Assembly (NCBI RefSeq): GCF_003426815.1
Contig: NZ_QKYK01000031.1
Coordinates: forward strand, 1-64,000
DNA from: Desertimonas flava
Lineage (GTDB): Bacteria; Actinomycetota; Acidimicrobiia; Acidimicrobiales; Ilumatobacteraceae
DNA length: 64,000 nucleotides
Reading direction: 5' to 3'
Part shown: positions 15,304 through 22,584 of the stretch, one piece after another
How the letters are laid out: each line of letters begins with the position of its first letter
Numbering within the stretch: the first letter of the stretch is position 1
Translations under genes and position numbers: made by a program
Notes under the pieces: model-generated
Database searches by the model: none
Told to the model about the DNA's origin: nothing
What the model saw: only the letters and a program-made list of their open reading frames with translations

Positions 15304-15581
15304 CCGCGGACCTCGCGAAGGGCGCGGTCGAGGCGGACGCCGCTCCAGATCGGTACAGGGTCGGTCGTGCGCGCCGGTCCCGAGCGCCGCGGCGGGACGA
15401 GGAGGCCGGCGGCGACGAGGGCGTCGAGTGTGGTGTCGTCGCCGACGGGCGTGTCGACCGGGCCGATGGCCGCGGTGGCCCGCCCGCCGACGGTGACGAC
15501 GAGCCGGTGGCCGGCCGCCGCCCGGCGAAGGTGGGTGGCGAGGTCGGCCCGCAGCTCCCGTGACCCGATGTGCTCCGTCAT
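15300..15581 (-). CDS. vapB: VapB/Phd-type antitoxin
   Basis: 93 residues. The N-terminal half, with SRELRADLATHLRRAAAGH and VVTVGGRATAAIGP, matches the Phd/YefM (prevent-host-death) fold that binds DNA; the C-terminal half, ending VPIWSGVRLDRALREVRG, is the kind of flexible, arginine-bearing segment that wraps the toxin. It neutralises the adjacent VapC and probably represses the pair through the palindrome at 15584-15597, which is directly upstream of its start. ATGA overlap with vapC. Confidence 0.88.
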   Translation of the reverse strand: MTEHIGSRELRADLATHLRRAAAGHRLVVTVGGRATAAIGPVDTPVGDDTTLDALVAAGLLVPPRRSGPARTTDPVPIWSGVRLDRALREVRG

Positions 15582-15583
15582 GT

Positions 15584-15597
15584 GTACACGAGTGTAC
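15584..15597. promoter_or_regulatory. vapBC operator-promoter palindrome
   Basis: GTACAC-GA-GTGTAC is a perfect 6-bp inverted repeat 2 nt upstream of the vapB start. On the minus strand it contains TACACT (15596 to 15591), a -10-like box 9 nt before the ATG. Autorepression by the VapBC complex on such a site is normal for the family; here the operator would cover the transcription start of a leaderless message. Confidence 0.65.
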
Positions 15598-15643
15598 GCA
15601 CGACGAATCGCCAGTCGCGAGGGAGCGCGGCCAACATGACGCC

Positions 15644-16759
15644 ATGAACTTCGCTTTCACCGACGAGCAGGAAGAGCTGCGCAAGACCGTCCGGTCGTTC
15701 CTCGAGGCCAAGAGCCCCGAGACCGCCGTCCGTGAGCAGATGGAGACCGAGGCCGGGTACGACGCCGCGGTCTGGTCGCAGATGGCCGAGCAGATGGGCC
15801 TCCAGGGGCTGCACATCCCCGAGGAGTACGGCGGCTCGGGCTTCACCTACGTCGAGCTCGGCATCGTCCTCGAGGAGATGGGTCGGGCGCTGCTCGCCGC
15901 TCCGTACTTCTCCACCGTCGTGCTCGCCGCCAACACGCTGATCCACAGCGGTGACGACGACGCCAAGAAGTCGTACCTGCCCGGCGTCGCCAGCGGCGAG
16001 ACGATCGCCACCGTCGCCTTCACCGAGGCCAACGGCAAGTGGGACGACAGCGGCATCGAGGCCACGGCCACGCCCGACGGTGACGGCTGGAAGATCAACG
16101 GCGAGAAGATGTTCGTCCTCGACGGGCACACCGCCAACCTGATCATCGTCGCCGCCAAGACGGCGGCCGGTGTGAGCCTGTTCGCCGTCGACGGTGACGC
16201 CGCCGGCCTCACCCGCACGGCGCTGTCCACGATGGATCAGACGCGCAAGCAGGCCAAGCTCACGTTCGCCGACACCCCCGCCAAGCTCATCGGCACCGAT
16301 GGCGGCGGCTGGGACGTCCTCAAGCAGGTGCTCGACCTCGTCGCCGTCGGCCTTGCCGCCGAGCAGGTCGGCGGCGCCCAGAAGGTGCTCGAGATGGCCG
16401 TCGAGTACGCCAAGGTGCGCGTGCAGTTCGGCCGTCCGATCGGTTCGTTCCAGGCCATCAAGCACAAGTGCGCCGACATGCTGCTCGAGGTCGAGTCGGC
16501 CAAGTCGGCCGCCTACTACGGGCTCTGGTGCGCCGCCGAGCTCAACGACGAGCTGCCGTCGGTCGCCTCGCTCGCCAAGGCGTACTGCTCGGAGGCGTAC
16601 TTCCACGCCACAGCCGAGAACATCCAGATCCACGGCGGCATCGGCTTCACGTGGGAGCACCCGGCGCACCTCTACTTCAAGCGGGCCAAGAGCTCCGAGC
16701 TGCTGTTCGGCGATCCGACGTACCACCGCGAGTTGCTCGCCCAGCGCATCGGCATCTGA
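15644..16759 (+). CDS. acyl-CoA dehydrogenase
   Basis: 371 residues, FAD-dependent. N-terminal helices (FAFTDEQEELRKTVRSFLE), the HIPEEYGGSGFTYVEL loop, the middle-domain VAFTEANGKWDD and the C-terminal VQFGRPIGSFQAIKHKCADM and IQIHGGIGFTWEHPAHLYFKRA are characteristic. It oxidises an acyl-CoA to the 2-enoyl-CoA; chain or steroid specificity cannot be read, although actinobacterial FadE proteins of this size often act on steroid side chains in heteromers. In the place where straight-chain dehydrogenases keep the catalytic Glu no safe assignment was made. The ATG at 15644 was preferred to the open frame upstream. Its stop opens the 35-bp repeats. Confidence 0.88.
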   Translation: MNFAFTDEQEELRKTVRSFLEAKSPETAVREQMETEAGYDAAVWSQMAEQMGLQGLHIPEEYGGSGFTYVELGIVLEEMGRALLAAPYFSTVVLAANTLIHSGDDDAKKSYLPGVASGETIATVAFTEANGKWDDSGIEATATPDGDGWKINGEKMFVLDGHTANLIIVAAKTAAGVSLFAVDGDAAGLTRTALSTMDQTRKQAKLTFADTPAKLIGTDGGGWDVLKQVLDLVAVGLAAEQVGGAQKVLEMAVEYAKVRVQFGRPIGSFQAIKHKCADMLLEVESAKSAAYYGLWCAAELNDELPSVASLAKAYCSEAYFHATAENIQIHGGIGFTWEHPAHLYFKRAKSSELLFGDPTYHRELLAQRIGI

Positions 16760-16835
16760 GCGCAGCGAAGATGCCCATCCAGCACGGCATCTGAGCGCAG
16801 CGAAGATGCGCATCCAGCACGGCATCTGAGCGCAG
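16751..16835 (+). repeat. 35-bp tandem repeats anchored on the stop codon
   Basis: The unit GGCATCTGAGCGCAGCGAAG... starts at 16751 (inside the last codons of the acyl-CoA dehydrogenase), 16786 and, partly, 16821. Each full unit contains ATG-CCC or CGC-ATCCAGCAC and then GGCATCTGA, so it encodes a seven-residue mini-ORF (MPIQHGI at 16771-16794, MRIQHGI at 16806-16829). The core TGAGCGCAGCGA after the stop codon is shared with the 101-bp repeats. No spacers are present, so this is not CRISPR. Confidence 0.8.
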
Positions 16836-16845
16836 CTGCGTTCGG

Positions 16846-16922
16846 CTTCTGGGCGCGGATCGTGTCGGTGAGCGACGCGATCCGCGCCCGGATCGCGTTT
16901 TGGCACGGACCGCGCCCAGAAG
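16846..16922. terminator. nested inverted repeats with alternative pairings
   Basis: CTTCTGGGCGCGG (16846-16858) can pair with CCGCGCCCAGAAG (16910-16922), and the overlapping GGGCGCGGATCG (16851-16862) can pair with CGATCCGCGCCC (16878-16889). The two hairpins are mutually exclusive. They lie between the convergent acyl-CoA dehydrogenase and membrane-protein genes, so a terminator is the simplest role. Confidence 0.6.
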
Positions 16923-16936
16923 CGACGCGAGAGCCG

Positions 16937-17395
16937 TCAGACGTCGGGGTCGTCGGCGACCGGGCCGACGGCGCCGATCGCCGCGAAGTAGGCGAGGTGG
17001 GCGTCGGCGACGTTCACCACGTCGACATCGTCGAGGATCTCGATGCCGTTGCGGTCGGCCTCGGCGAGGAGGTATCCGGCGAGCGTGTCCTCCGACAGGA
17101 CGACGGGGACGGCGATGTCCTGGCGGCGATCGATCACGTTCGACGGCTGCAGGCCCTTGGCGTGCAGCCAGCGCATGTGGAACGTGAGCAGCTGCTCCAG
17201 GTCGGCGGGCGTGAGTCTGGCCTGCGTCTCGACCGGGAGGTACTCGGCGACGAACTCCACCGCCTCGTCCACGATGTACACCGAGCGCGGGGCGACGGCG
17301 TCGAGCCGGTGGGCCTCGCGGCCGATGACGGCGGCGGCGATGGCGAACACGATGACCGCGGCGAGCGCGACGAAGACCCAGGTGGTGCCGTTCAT
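16937..17395 (-). CDS. conserved membrane-anchored protein of unknown function
   Basis: 152 residues from the ATG at 17395. One N-terminal membrane helix (about residues 5-26, TTWVFVALAAVIVFAIAAAV) is followed by a soluble domain with TPADLEQLLTFHMRWLHAKG and a C-terminal acidic part (ILDDVDVVNVADAHLAYFAA). No family was recognised. A TAGCGT box 8 nt before the ATG fits a leaderless start. It is separated from the upstream gene by a hairpin terminator, so it is probably transcribed alone. Confidence 0.65.
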   Translation of the reverse strand: MNGTTWVFVALAAVIVFAIAAAVIGREAHRLDAVAPRSVYIVDEAVEFVAEYLPVETQARLTPADLEQLLTFHMRWLHAKGLQPSNVIDRRQDIAVPVVLSEDTLAGYLLAEADRNGIEILDDVDVVNVADAHLAYFAAIGAVGPVADDPDV

Positions 17396-17403
17396 CACCG
17401 GCC

Positions 17404-17409
17404 ACGCTA
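17404..17409 (-). promoter_or_regulatory. -10 box (TAGCGT), leaderless promoter
   Basis: On the minus strand TAGCGT ends 8 nt before the ATG at 17395 of the membrane-anchored protein. Confidence 0.4.
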
Positions 17410-17470
17410 CGGCCACGGGGTGGCCGAAACGATCACCGACCCGGCCCGGGGCACACCGCTCCGGTGCGCC

Positions 17471-17510
17471 GCCGACATCGGGACCGGCGGTCACAGGCCC
17501 CGATGTCGGC
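17471..17510 (-). terminator. hairpin downstream of the maleylpyruvate isomerase-like gene
   Basis: GCCGACATCGGG (17471-17482) and CCCGATGTCGGC (17499-17510) form a perfect 12-bp stem with a 16-nt loop. It lies 120 nt after the stop of the minus-strand gene 17629-18474. Confidence 0.65.
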
Positions 17511-17628
17511 AGACGCGACGTGTCGGCGGGGGAAGGACGCCGCCGCGAGCGGAAGCGACGATACAAGGCCGGAGTCGGGCAGGCGTAGAGCCGCGCGTCA
17601 GGGCGTCGTACCAGTACGCCGTCCCGGT

Positions 17629-18474
17629 TCAGATCATCATGTTGAAGTTGTCGACGACGCGGCGTCCGAGGCTCTCGTCGCCGTCGATCGACACCGCACC
17701 GGTACCGACTGGGTCCGAAGCGATGTCCGCCGCACGTCCGCACGCCAGCACGGCGAACGCCTCGGTGGAGAACGTCACCGTCGCCACCGGCGCCGCCGTC
17801 GGCTCGTCGACGAAGCGGGCCCGGCCGTCCTGCACCTCACATGTGACCTCACGCTCGACGCCGCCGGTGATGCGGATCCGCACGGCCTGTCCGTCGGGGC
17901 AACCCGCTCGCTTGCCGACGACGATCGGGATCGTGCGGATGAGCCGATCGATCGTGTGGGCGGCGGCGTCGGTGTCGAGCCCGCCGGGGTGCCCCACGGC
18001 GCGACGGATGTCCTGCTCGTGGATCCAGTTGTCGAGCACGCGGATGTGCAGGAAGTCCGCCAGCGTGCCCGGCCCCGTCGGCGTGGCCATGGGCGTGGCG
18101 AAATAGGCGGCGTCACCCGCTGCGAGCGTCTCGGTGCGCAGCTTGACGAGGCCGTTCCACTCGGCGAGCACAGCGGCACCCGGCAGGTCGCGGCGGGCTG
18201 CCACCTCGTTCTCGTTGAAGTCGCCGATCGGGTTCCGCACGTGCGCTTCGCCGCCACCGTCACGAGCCGGCGCGGCGTCGAGTCCCTGCAGCATCCGCTC
18301 CGTGCCGATCAGGTGCGACAGCACGTCTTGCACCGTCCATCCCGGAAGGTCGGTCGGGCGCTTCCAGTCGTCCTCCGTGAGCACCCCACCGACCTCGGTG
18401 AGCGACGCCCACACCGACGTCAGCTTGGCGATCGTGTCGATCGGAACGGGCGTCGCGATGTCGTCCCCAGACAT
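17629..18474 (-). CDS. mycothiol-dependent maleylpyruvate isomerase-like protein (DinB-like fold)
   Basis: 281 residues. The N-terminal half has the four-helix DinB-like arrangement with RPTDLPGWTVQDVLSHLIG (His55), then HIRVLDNWIHEQDIRRAV (His142, His147), the metal-site residues of the MDMPI N-terminal family. The C-terminal half is a small alpha/beta domain (FSTEAFAVLACGR) as in the same family. Members catalyse or are thought to catalyse mycothiol-linked reactions, but most are uncharacterised; a specific substrate cannot be claimed. The neighbour downstream on the same strand is a terminator; upstream is the thioredoxin-fold protein, another family tied to mycothiol. Confidence 0.8.
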   Translation of the reverse strand: MSGDDIATPVPIDTIAKLTSVWASLTEVGGVLTEDDWKRPTDLPGWTVQDVLSHLIGTERMLQGLDAAPARDGGGEAHVRNPIGDFNENEVAARRDLPGAAVLAEWNGLVKLRTETLAAGDAAYFATPMATPTGPGTLADFLHIRVLDNWIHEQDIRRAVGHPGGLDTDAAAHTIDRLIRTIPIVVGKRAGCPDGQAVRIRITGGVEREVTCEVQDGRARFVDEPTAAPVATVTFSTEAFAVLACGRAADIASDPVGTGAVSIDGDESLGRRVVDNFNMMI

Positions 18475-18519
18475 GGCTGCAGTGTCGCGCGATCGGTCGA
18501 TCGTCCGGCTACCGAGCCG

Positions 18520-19212
18520 TCATGGGGCCGGGGTCTGGATCGTCGTCCACTCGCGCGACCTGAGGTAGGGCTCGAAGGCGGTGCCGATGCGGGCCAGGTC
18601 ACCGGCCGTCTTCGGTGTCTTGATCTCGTAGAGCCCGTCGATGGAGGCGTAGGCCTGGCACACGTCCCAGAGCCGGTCGGCGTCGTCGCCGAGCGGCGCC
18701 GGGACGACGACGGGACCGAACAGCGCCCGACCGTTGGGAAACACGAGGATCGGCACGCCGAATCCGCCGAGTGAGTCGGCGGCGTGACGATGGTCGGCGA
18801 GCACGTCGTCGTGGGTCGTGAGATCGGCCAGGGCGTCGTCCCACGCGCTGTCGGGAGCGCCGATCTCGCCGAGCAGTTCGGCGGCGACCACCGGGTCGTA
18901 GAACCGGCGCCCTTCCTCGTGCAGCGCACGTCCGCACGCCTCGTACCAGCGGTCGCACAGATCCATGTCGCGTCGCCTCAGCCAGGCCGCCACTCGCATC
19001 GGCGTCCACCCGTAGGCGAGCGGCCGTTCCCACGGGTGCCGCTTGCCCTCGGGCCGGTTGACCTCCTCCAACGAGAAGAAGCGCCACGTGATGTCCAGGT
19101 CGTGCCGGGTGCGCACGTCCCGGATCCACACCGAGGTCTGATAGGCGTACGGGCACATCGGATCTAAGTAGAACTCGAGGGCTGTTGACCCGCCCGCGCC
19201 ACTGTTGGCCAT
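18520..19212 (-). CDS. DsbA-like thioredoxin-fold protein of the Rv2466c (mycothiol nitroreductase) family
   Basis: 230 residues from the ATG at 19212. FYLDPMCPYAYQTSVWIRDV corresponds to the active site of Rv2466c, where the motif is CPWC; here it is CPYA, so the second Cys is missing and only a monothiol mechanism with mycothiol is possible. The cis-Pro loop GVPILVF and the ending LWDVCQ..IDGLYEIKTP also fit the family. Rv2466c-type enzymes use mycothiol to reduce substrates in oxidative stress. The gene precedes the MPI-like gene on the same strand with a 45-nt gap and may be co-transcribed. Confidence 0.8.
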   Translation of the reverse strand: MANSGAGGSTALEFYLDPMCPYAYQTSVWIRDVRTRHDLDITWRFFSLEEVNRPEGKRHPWERPLAYGWTPMRVAAWLRRRDMDLCDRWYEACGRALHEEGRRFYDPVVAAELLGEIGAPDSAWDDALADLTTHDDVLADHRHAADSLGGFGVPILVFPNGRALFGPVVVPAPLGDDADRLWDVCQAYASIDGLYEIKTPKTAGDLARIGTAFEPYLRSREWTTIQTPAP

Positions 19213-19273
19213 GCGCAAGTGTCGCAGGACCGAGACCAACCGGTCGTACCGGGGTGCGGGGCGATGGCGCTGA

Positions 19274-19279
19274 TACCTT
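19274..19279 (+). promoter_or_regulatory. -10 box (TACCTT), leaderless promoter
   Basis: TACCTT ends 7 nt before the ATG at 19287. Confidence 0.4.
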
Positions 19280-19286
19280 TGGCGCC

Positions 19287-19511
19287 ATGGAGCGGCCCCT
19301 GCGGTTCGAGCATTCGCGGTACGTCGGTGACAAGCGCACCCAGCTCGTCTACGACATCGACGAGTGGCAGGACGAGGCCACCGTCAACGAGTTCGTCGAC
19401 CTGGGTGTCGGGCTCGCGTTCGGCCCCGACACGCTGGCCGAGGCCCGCAACCGCGGCTACACGCTCGCCCGCCCCGGCAAGCGCCGCCTCCACCGCAAGC
19501 CCCGCGCCTGA
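19287..19511 (+). CDS. small conserved hypothetical protein (74 aa)
   Basis: Short, charged protein beginning MERPLRFEHSRYVGDKRTQ and ending in a basic run RPGKRRLHRKPRA. YDIDEWQDEATVNEFVDLG is predicted amphipathic. No family name can be given, but codon use and the -10 box placed 7 nt before the ATG support a real gene. The basic tail would suit nucleic-acid or ribosome binding, which is speculation. It is followed after 36 nt by the alpha/beta hydrolase gene in the same direction. Confidence 0.6.
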   Translation: MERPLRFEHSRYVGDKRTQLVYDIDEWQDEATVNEFVDLGVGLAFGPDTLAEARNRGYTLARPGKRRLHRKPRA

Positions 19512-19547
19512 CCGGCGGCACCGTGGGCCGGCCGTCGTGACCCGACC

Positions 19548-20333
19548 GTGAAAGGCACGTTCCGCTCGGGAACCGTCTCGCTGGCCTGCCACCTCGCCGT
19601 GCCCGCCGGCACCGACAACGAACGGCGACCGGCGGCCGTGCTGTGCCACGGGTTCCCGATGGGACCCCTCGACGCCCGGCGGTCGGCGATGACGTATCCG
19701 CAACTCGTCGACCGCATCGCGCACGACCTCGGCTACGCGGCGATGATGTTCAACTTCCGGGGAACCGGCACCAGCAACGGCGACTTCTCGCTCCAGGGCT
19801 GGATCGACGATCTCCGGGCGGCCATCGACTACATCGTCGCCGAGACCAACCCCAGCCAGGTCACCCTGATCGGTACCAACACGGGCGGGTCGATCGCGAT
19901 CTGCGTCGCCGCCGACGACCGGCGCGTCCGCGCCGCAGCCCTGCTCGGGCCGAGGGCCGACTTCGACGACTGGGCCGACCATCCGCGGCGATTCCTCGAA
20001 CACGCCAAGGAGATCGGCGCCATCACGACCCCCGGATTTCCTCCGTCGTTCGAGGACTGGAGCCGGGCGTTCCGTCGATTCCGTCCCACCGACGCAGCCC
20101 GCCGATTCGCCCCCCGGCCGCTCCTCGTGATGCACGGCGACGACGACGAGAGCGTGCCGACGTCCGACGCCCGGCAGCTGGCCGCCGCGCATGGGTCCGC
20201 CGAGCTCAGGTTGCTCGCCGGCGCCGGTCATCGGCTGCGTCACGATCCCCGTGCCGTGGCCGTGCTCCTCGGCTGGCTCGACCGCTTCAGGGCCGTCGAC
20301 GAGTCCGCCGCGGAGTCAACGCCAGGGCAGTGA
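19548..20333 (+). CDS. alpha/beta-hydrolase fold protein with Asn at the nucleophile position
   Basis: 261 residues from a GTG. The fold is clear: AAVLCHGFPMGP (oxyanion loop), MMFNFRGTGTSNGDF, the nucleophile elbow LIGTNTGGSIA, LLVMHGDDDESVP with the acid, and GAGHRL with the catalytic His. In active hydrolases the elbow is G-x-S-x-G; here the middle residue is Asn (AAC in the DNA). The base change is unambiguous in this sequence, so the protein is probably not a classical serine hydrolase; it might bind rather than cleave, or use another chemistry. Its last 18 nt overlap the convergent glycosyltransferase gene. Confidence 0.75.
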   Translation: MKGTFRSGTVSLACHLAVPAGTDNERRPAAVLCHGFPMGPLDARRSAMTYPQLVDRIAHDLGYAAMMFNFRGTGTSNGDFSLQGWIDDLRAAIDYIVAETNPSQVTLIGTNTGGSIAICVAADDRRVRAAALLGPRADFDDWADHPRRFLEHAKEIGAITTPGFPPSFEDWSRAFRRFRPTDAARRFAPRPLLVMHGDDDESVPTSDARQLAAAHGSAELRLLAGAGHRLRHDPRAVAVLLGWLDRFRAVDESAAESTPGQ

Positions 20334-22181
20334 CGGGTACCGCTGCTCGATGTGCTCGCGGAGCATGTCCGCCGCGAGGTTGGTCACGGAGATCATCGAG
20401 GAGGCTTGAGTGCGGTAGCGCCCCAGCATTTGCGGAATGTGCGCGCCGCGCTCGCCGAACGCAGCGAGTCGCAGCCAGAGATCCCAATCCTCCAGGCCGT
20501 ACACCCATTCATCGTTGTCTCGGTAGGTGCCGTGCCTGACATACGTCGATCGTCGGACCATCGCCTGGGCGTCGATGTAGTTGGCGGCGCAGAGCCACGG
20601 GACGTGCCAGGCGAGCTGACTGCGTAGACCGGGGTCCACGCCGAACGCTTCCAGCGTGGCGTAGGCGAATGCTGCATCGGGGTCGCGGTCGAGCGTGTCC
20701 GCGAGTCGACGGAGACACCGCGGATACACCGTGTTATCGGCGTCCATCACCATGATCTTGTCGGCGCGGGAGCGTTCGATCCCGAGATTCCGCGCCGCTG
20801 CCAGCCCGTGGTTGTCCTCCCGGCCGAGGAGGAGGATCGGCACGTCGGGGTGTCGCTCCATGAAGTCGACGACGACCTGTCGACCATCGTCGCTCGAGTG
20901 GTCGTCGATGACCACGATCTCGGGACTGATCTCGACGGATCGGACGATGGACTCCAGTGTCTCGGTGACGACGCCGGCGTAGTTGAACAGAGTGACGATG
21001 ACGCTGACCTCGGGGATCTCGCCGGCGGCGACCGAGATCTCATGGGCCGGTGTCGCGATCTCGATGACATGGCCCGGTTCCCCGTGGCGGAGTTCGCACT
21101 GAGCGGCGTCGATGTCGCGGCGCATCTGCTGTTCAGCCAGCATCGCCCGGTAGACGCGGAGTCGCATCTCCGTCGCTGGCCGGAACACGGGCAGCACGTT
21201 GGTCGTGTGGGCCCGACGAATGCGGTTGCGGCGGATCGTGCGTCGGCGTCGGCGGTCGGGCGCGGCGACGTCGATGCTGTCCAGGTCCTCGAGCAGCGGT
21301 CCGAGAGACGACGCCAGAGGGTGTTCCTCGGTCACCGCCCGATGTGCTGCCGCGCCGATCTCCGTGATCCGTTGGGCATCGGTGAGTAGGTCCTCGATCG
21401 CTCCGGCGATGTCGTGTGTCGAGATGAAGTGTCGGTCGGGATGCAGCGGCTCGAAGCCGCTGCATGGTTCGGTGACCACGGCACATCCGTTGGCCATGGC
21501 CTCGACCATTCGCGCCCACTCGAAGTAGCCCGGTGACGCACCGTCGCGGTGGACGTTGACGAGGATCCGCGAGCGCGCCAGCAGTTCGAACTTGTCGTGC
21601 CCGAACACCAGCCCCGGGGTGTCAGCCCCCACCGGTGTCGCGAAGTCGAACAGCCGCAGTTCGGCAATGCGGTCGGCAAGCACCGGGCCGAGCGACGCGA
21701 GTACCCGGCGACGGCGCGGGGTGTCACCGCCGAGGAAGAGAACATCGATGTCACGCGCTGTCGACGGAGCGATCATCGAGGGCACGGCGCCGAGTGATAG
21801 GCGCCGGACCGGTAGTCGTTCGTGTTCGATGGCGGAGACCCCGTGCGGATTGATGTCGATGGTGAGCGCCGATGGGCGGCAATACGACAGGCCGATCTGG
21901 AACCAGGGTGTCCCGGGCTGTTCCGTCATCACCGGGATGCTGACCGCCGCTGCAGCGTTCAACACCGCGTCATCCGCATCGTTGAGAGCGAAGAACTCGT
22001 GAGGCGCCACGACGAGGTTGATGGTGCCCGGGTCGTGCGGGAGCCGGTCGGTCACGACCGTGGCATCGCGACCACAGATCGTCGCTGCCTCGGCGAGCCA
22101 GTCGGCGATGTCGCGCATGAACGCGTTCCCTGTTCCGCCGACGAACACCTCGACGGCCTTGGGTCGGCCCGGACGGGTCAC
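20316..22181 (-). CDS. two-domain glycosyltransferase (GT4-like plus GT2)
   Basis: 621 residues. Residues 1-305 resemble a GT-B glycosyltransferase of the CgeB/GT4 type, with FEWARMVEAMANGCAVVTEPC (220-240) where the acidic and small residues bind the nucleotide sugar. Residues 391-600 are a GT2 domain: EVSVIVTLFN, VVIDDHSSDDG and MVMDADNTVYP, where DAD (480-482) is the metal-binding motif, then GLEDWDLWLRLA. Two sugars could be added by one protein. It follows the coiled-coil protein at 22178-22483 with an ATGA overlap and converges on the hydrolase gene. Confidence 0.8.
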   Translation of the reverse strand: MTRPGRPKAVEVFVGGTGNAFMRDIADWLAEAATICGRDATVVTDRLPHDPGTINLVVAPHEFFALNDADDAVLNAAAAVSIPVMTEQPGTPWFQIGLSYCRPSALTIDINPHGVSAIEHERLPVRRLSLGAVPSMIAPSTARDIDVLFLGGDTPRRRRVLASLGPVLADRIAELRLFDFATPVGADTPGLVFGHDKFELLARSRILVNVHRDGASPGYFEWARMVEAMANGCAVVTEPCSGFEPLHPDRHFISTHDIAGAIEDLLTDAQRITEIGAAAHRAVTEEHPLASSLGPLLEDLDSIDVAAPDRRRRRTIRRNRIRRAHTTNVLPVFRPATEMRLRVYRAMLAEQQMRRDIDAAQCELRHGEPGHVIEIATPAHEISVAAGEIPEVSVIVTLFNYAGVVTETLESIVRSVEISPEIVVIDDHSSDDGRQVVVDFMERHPDVPILLLGREDNHGLAAARNLGIERSRADKIMVMDADNTVYPRCLRRLADTLDRDPDAAFAYATLEAFGVDPGLRSQLAWHVPWLCAANYIDAQAMVRRSTYVRHGTYRDNDEWVYGLEDWDLWLRLAAFGERGAHIPQMLGRYRTQASSMISVTNLAADMLREHIEQRYPSLPWR

Positions 22182-22483
22182 GGCCCGACGGGACGACGAC
22201 GAAGGCGGGCGATGACTGCGTTGAGCGCCTGGCGTGGGACGCGACGGGCCCGCCCGAGCCCGCGCCGGGCGATCTCGGCCTTGTTTGGATTGGCGAGCGT
22301 GTCCCCGACGAGTGACCGCAGCATCGCCCGCCGACCGACGACAGCCGGTAGCGCCGCCGCAATCTCACGGAGTTCTGCGGTGCGTTCTTCGGACCGGCGA
22401 CGGAGTTCGTCGAGTCGGAAGCTGGCGGAGGCGATGTCGATGCCGTCGGCATCGGCACCGTGCGGGTCGGTGGGCGTTGCCAT
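22178..22483 (-). CDS. small coiled-coil protein with basic tail
   Basis: 101 residues: a helix LDELRRRSEERTAELREIAA (about 24-43) and a basic, amphipathic C-terminus (RGLGRARRVPRQALNAVIAR). No enzyme motif. It overlaps the downstream glycosyltransferase by ATGA. Similar small proteins precede glycosyltransferase genes at 31028-31351 and 34441-34758. A role as a partner or membrane tether for the glycosyltransferase is inferred from this pattern. A TAACCT box 9 nt before the ATG (22498 to 22493 on the minus strand) suggests the promoter of the pair. Confidence 0.6.
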   Translation of the reverse strand: MATPTDPHGADADGIDIASASFRLDELRRRSEERTAELREIAAALPAVVGRRAMLRSLVGDTLANPNKAEIARRGLGRARRVPRQALNAVIARLRRRPVGP

Positions 22484-22492
22484 GGGGGTCGG

Positions 22493-22498
22493 AGGTTA
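22493..22498 (-). promoter_or_regulatory. -10 box (TAACCT), leaderless promoter
   Basis: On the minus strand TAACCT ends 9 nt before the ATG at 22483. Confidence 0.4.
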
Positions 22499-22570
22499 CC
22501 CAGGCGTTTCGGTTGCCCGTTGCCACGACCTCGACCGAGGGGTGGAAGGTCTCCGCCTTGCCTCGCCGAC

Positions 22571-22576
22571 TAGGCT
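22571..22576 (+). promoter_or_regulatory. -10 box (TAGGCT) for the L,D-transpeptidase operon
   Basis: TAGGCT ends 8 nt before the ATG at 22585 and supports that start over the long open frame upstream. Confidence 0.5.
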
Positions 22577-22584
22577 CCCGCCCG

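Noticed and set aside
11170-15600. Integrated prophage or larger genomic island at the tRNA
   Set aside because: No integrase, phage structural or replication gene is present; only the endonuclease lies between the tRNA copies.
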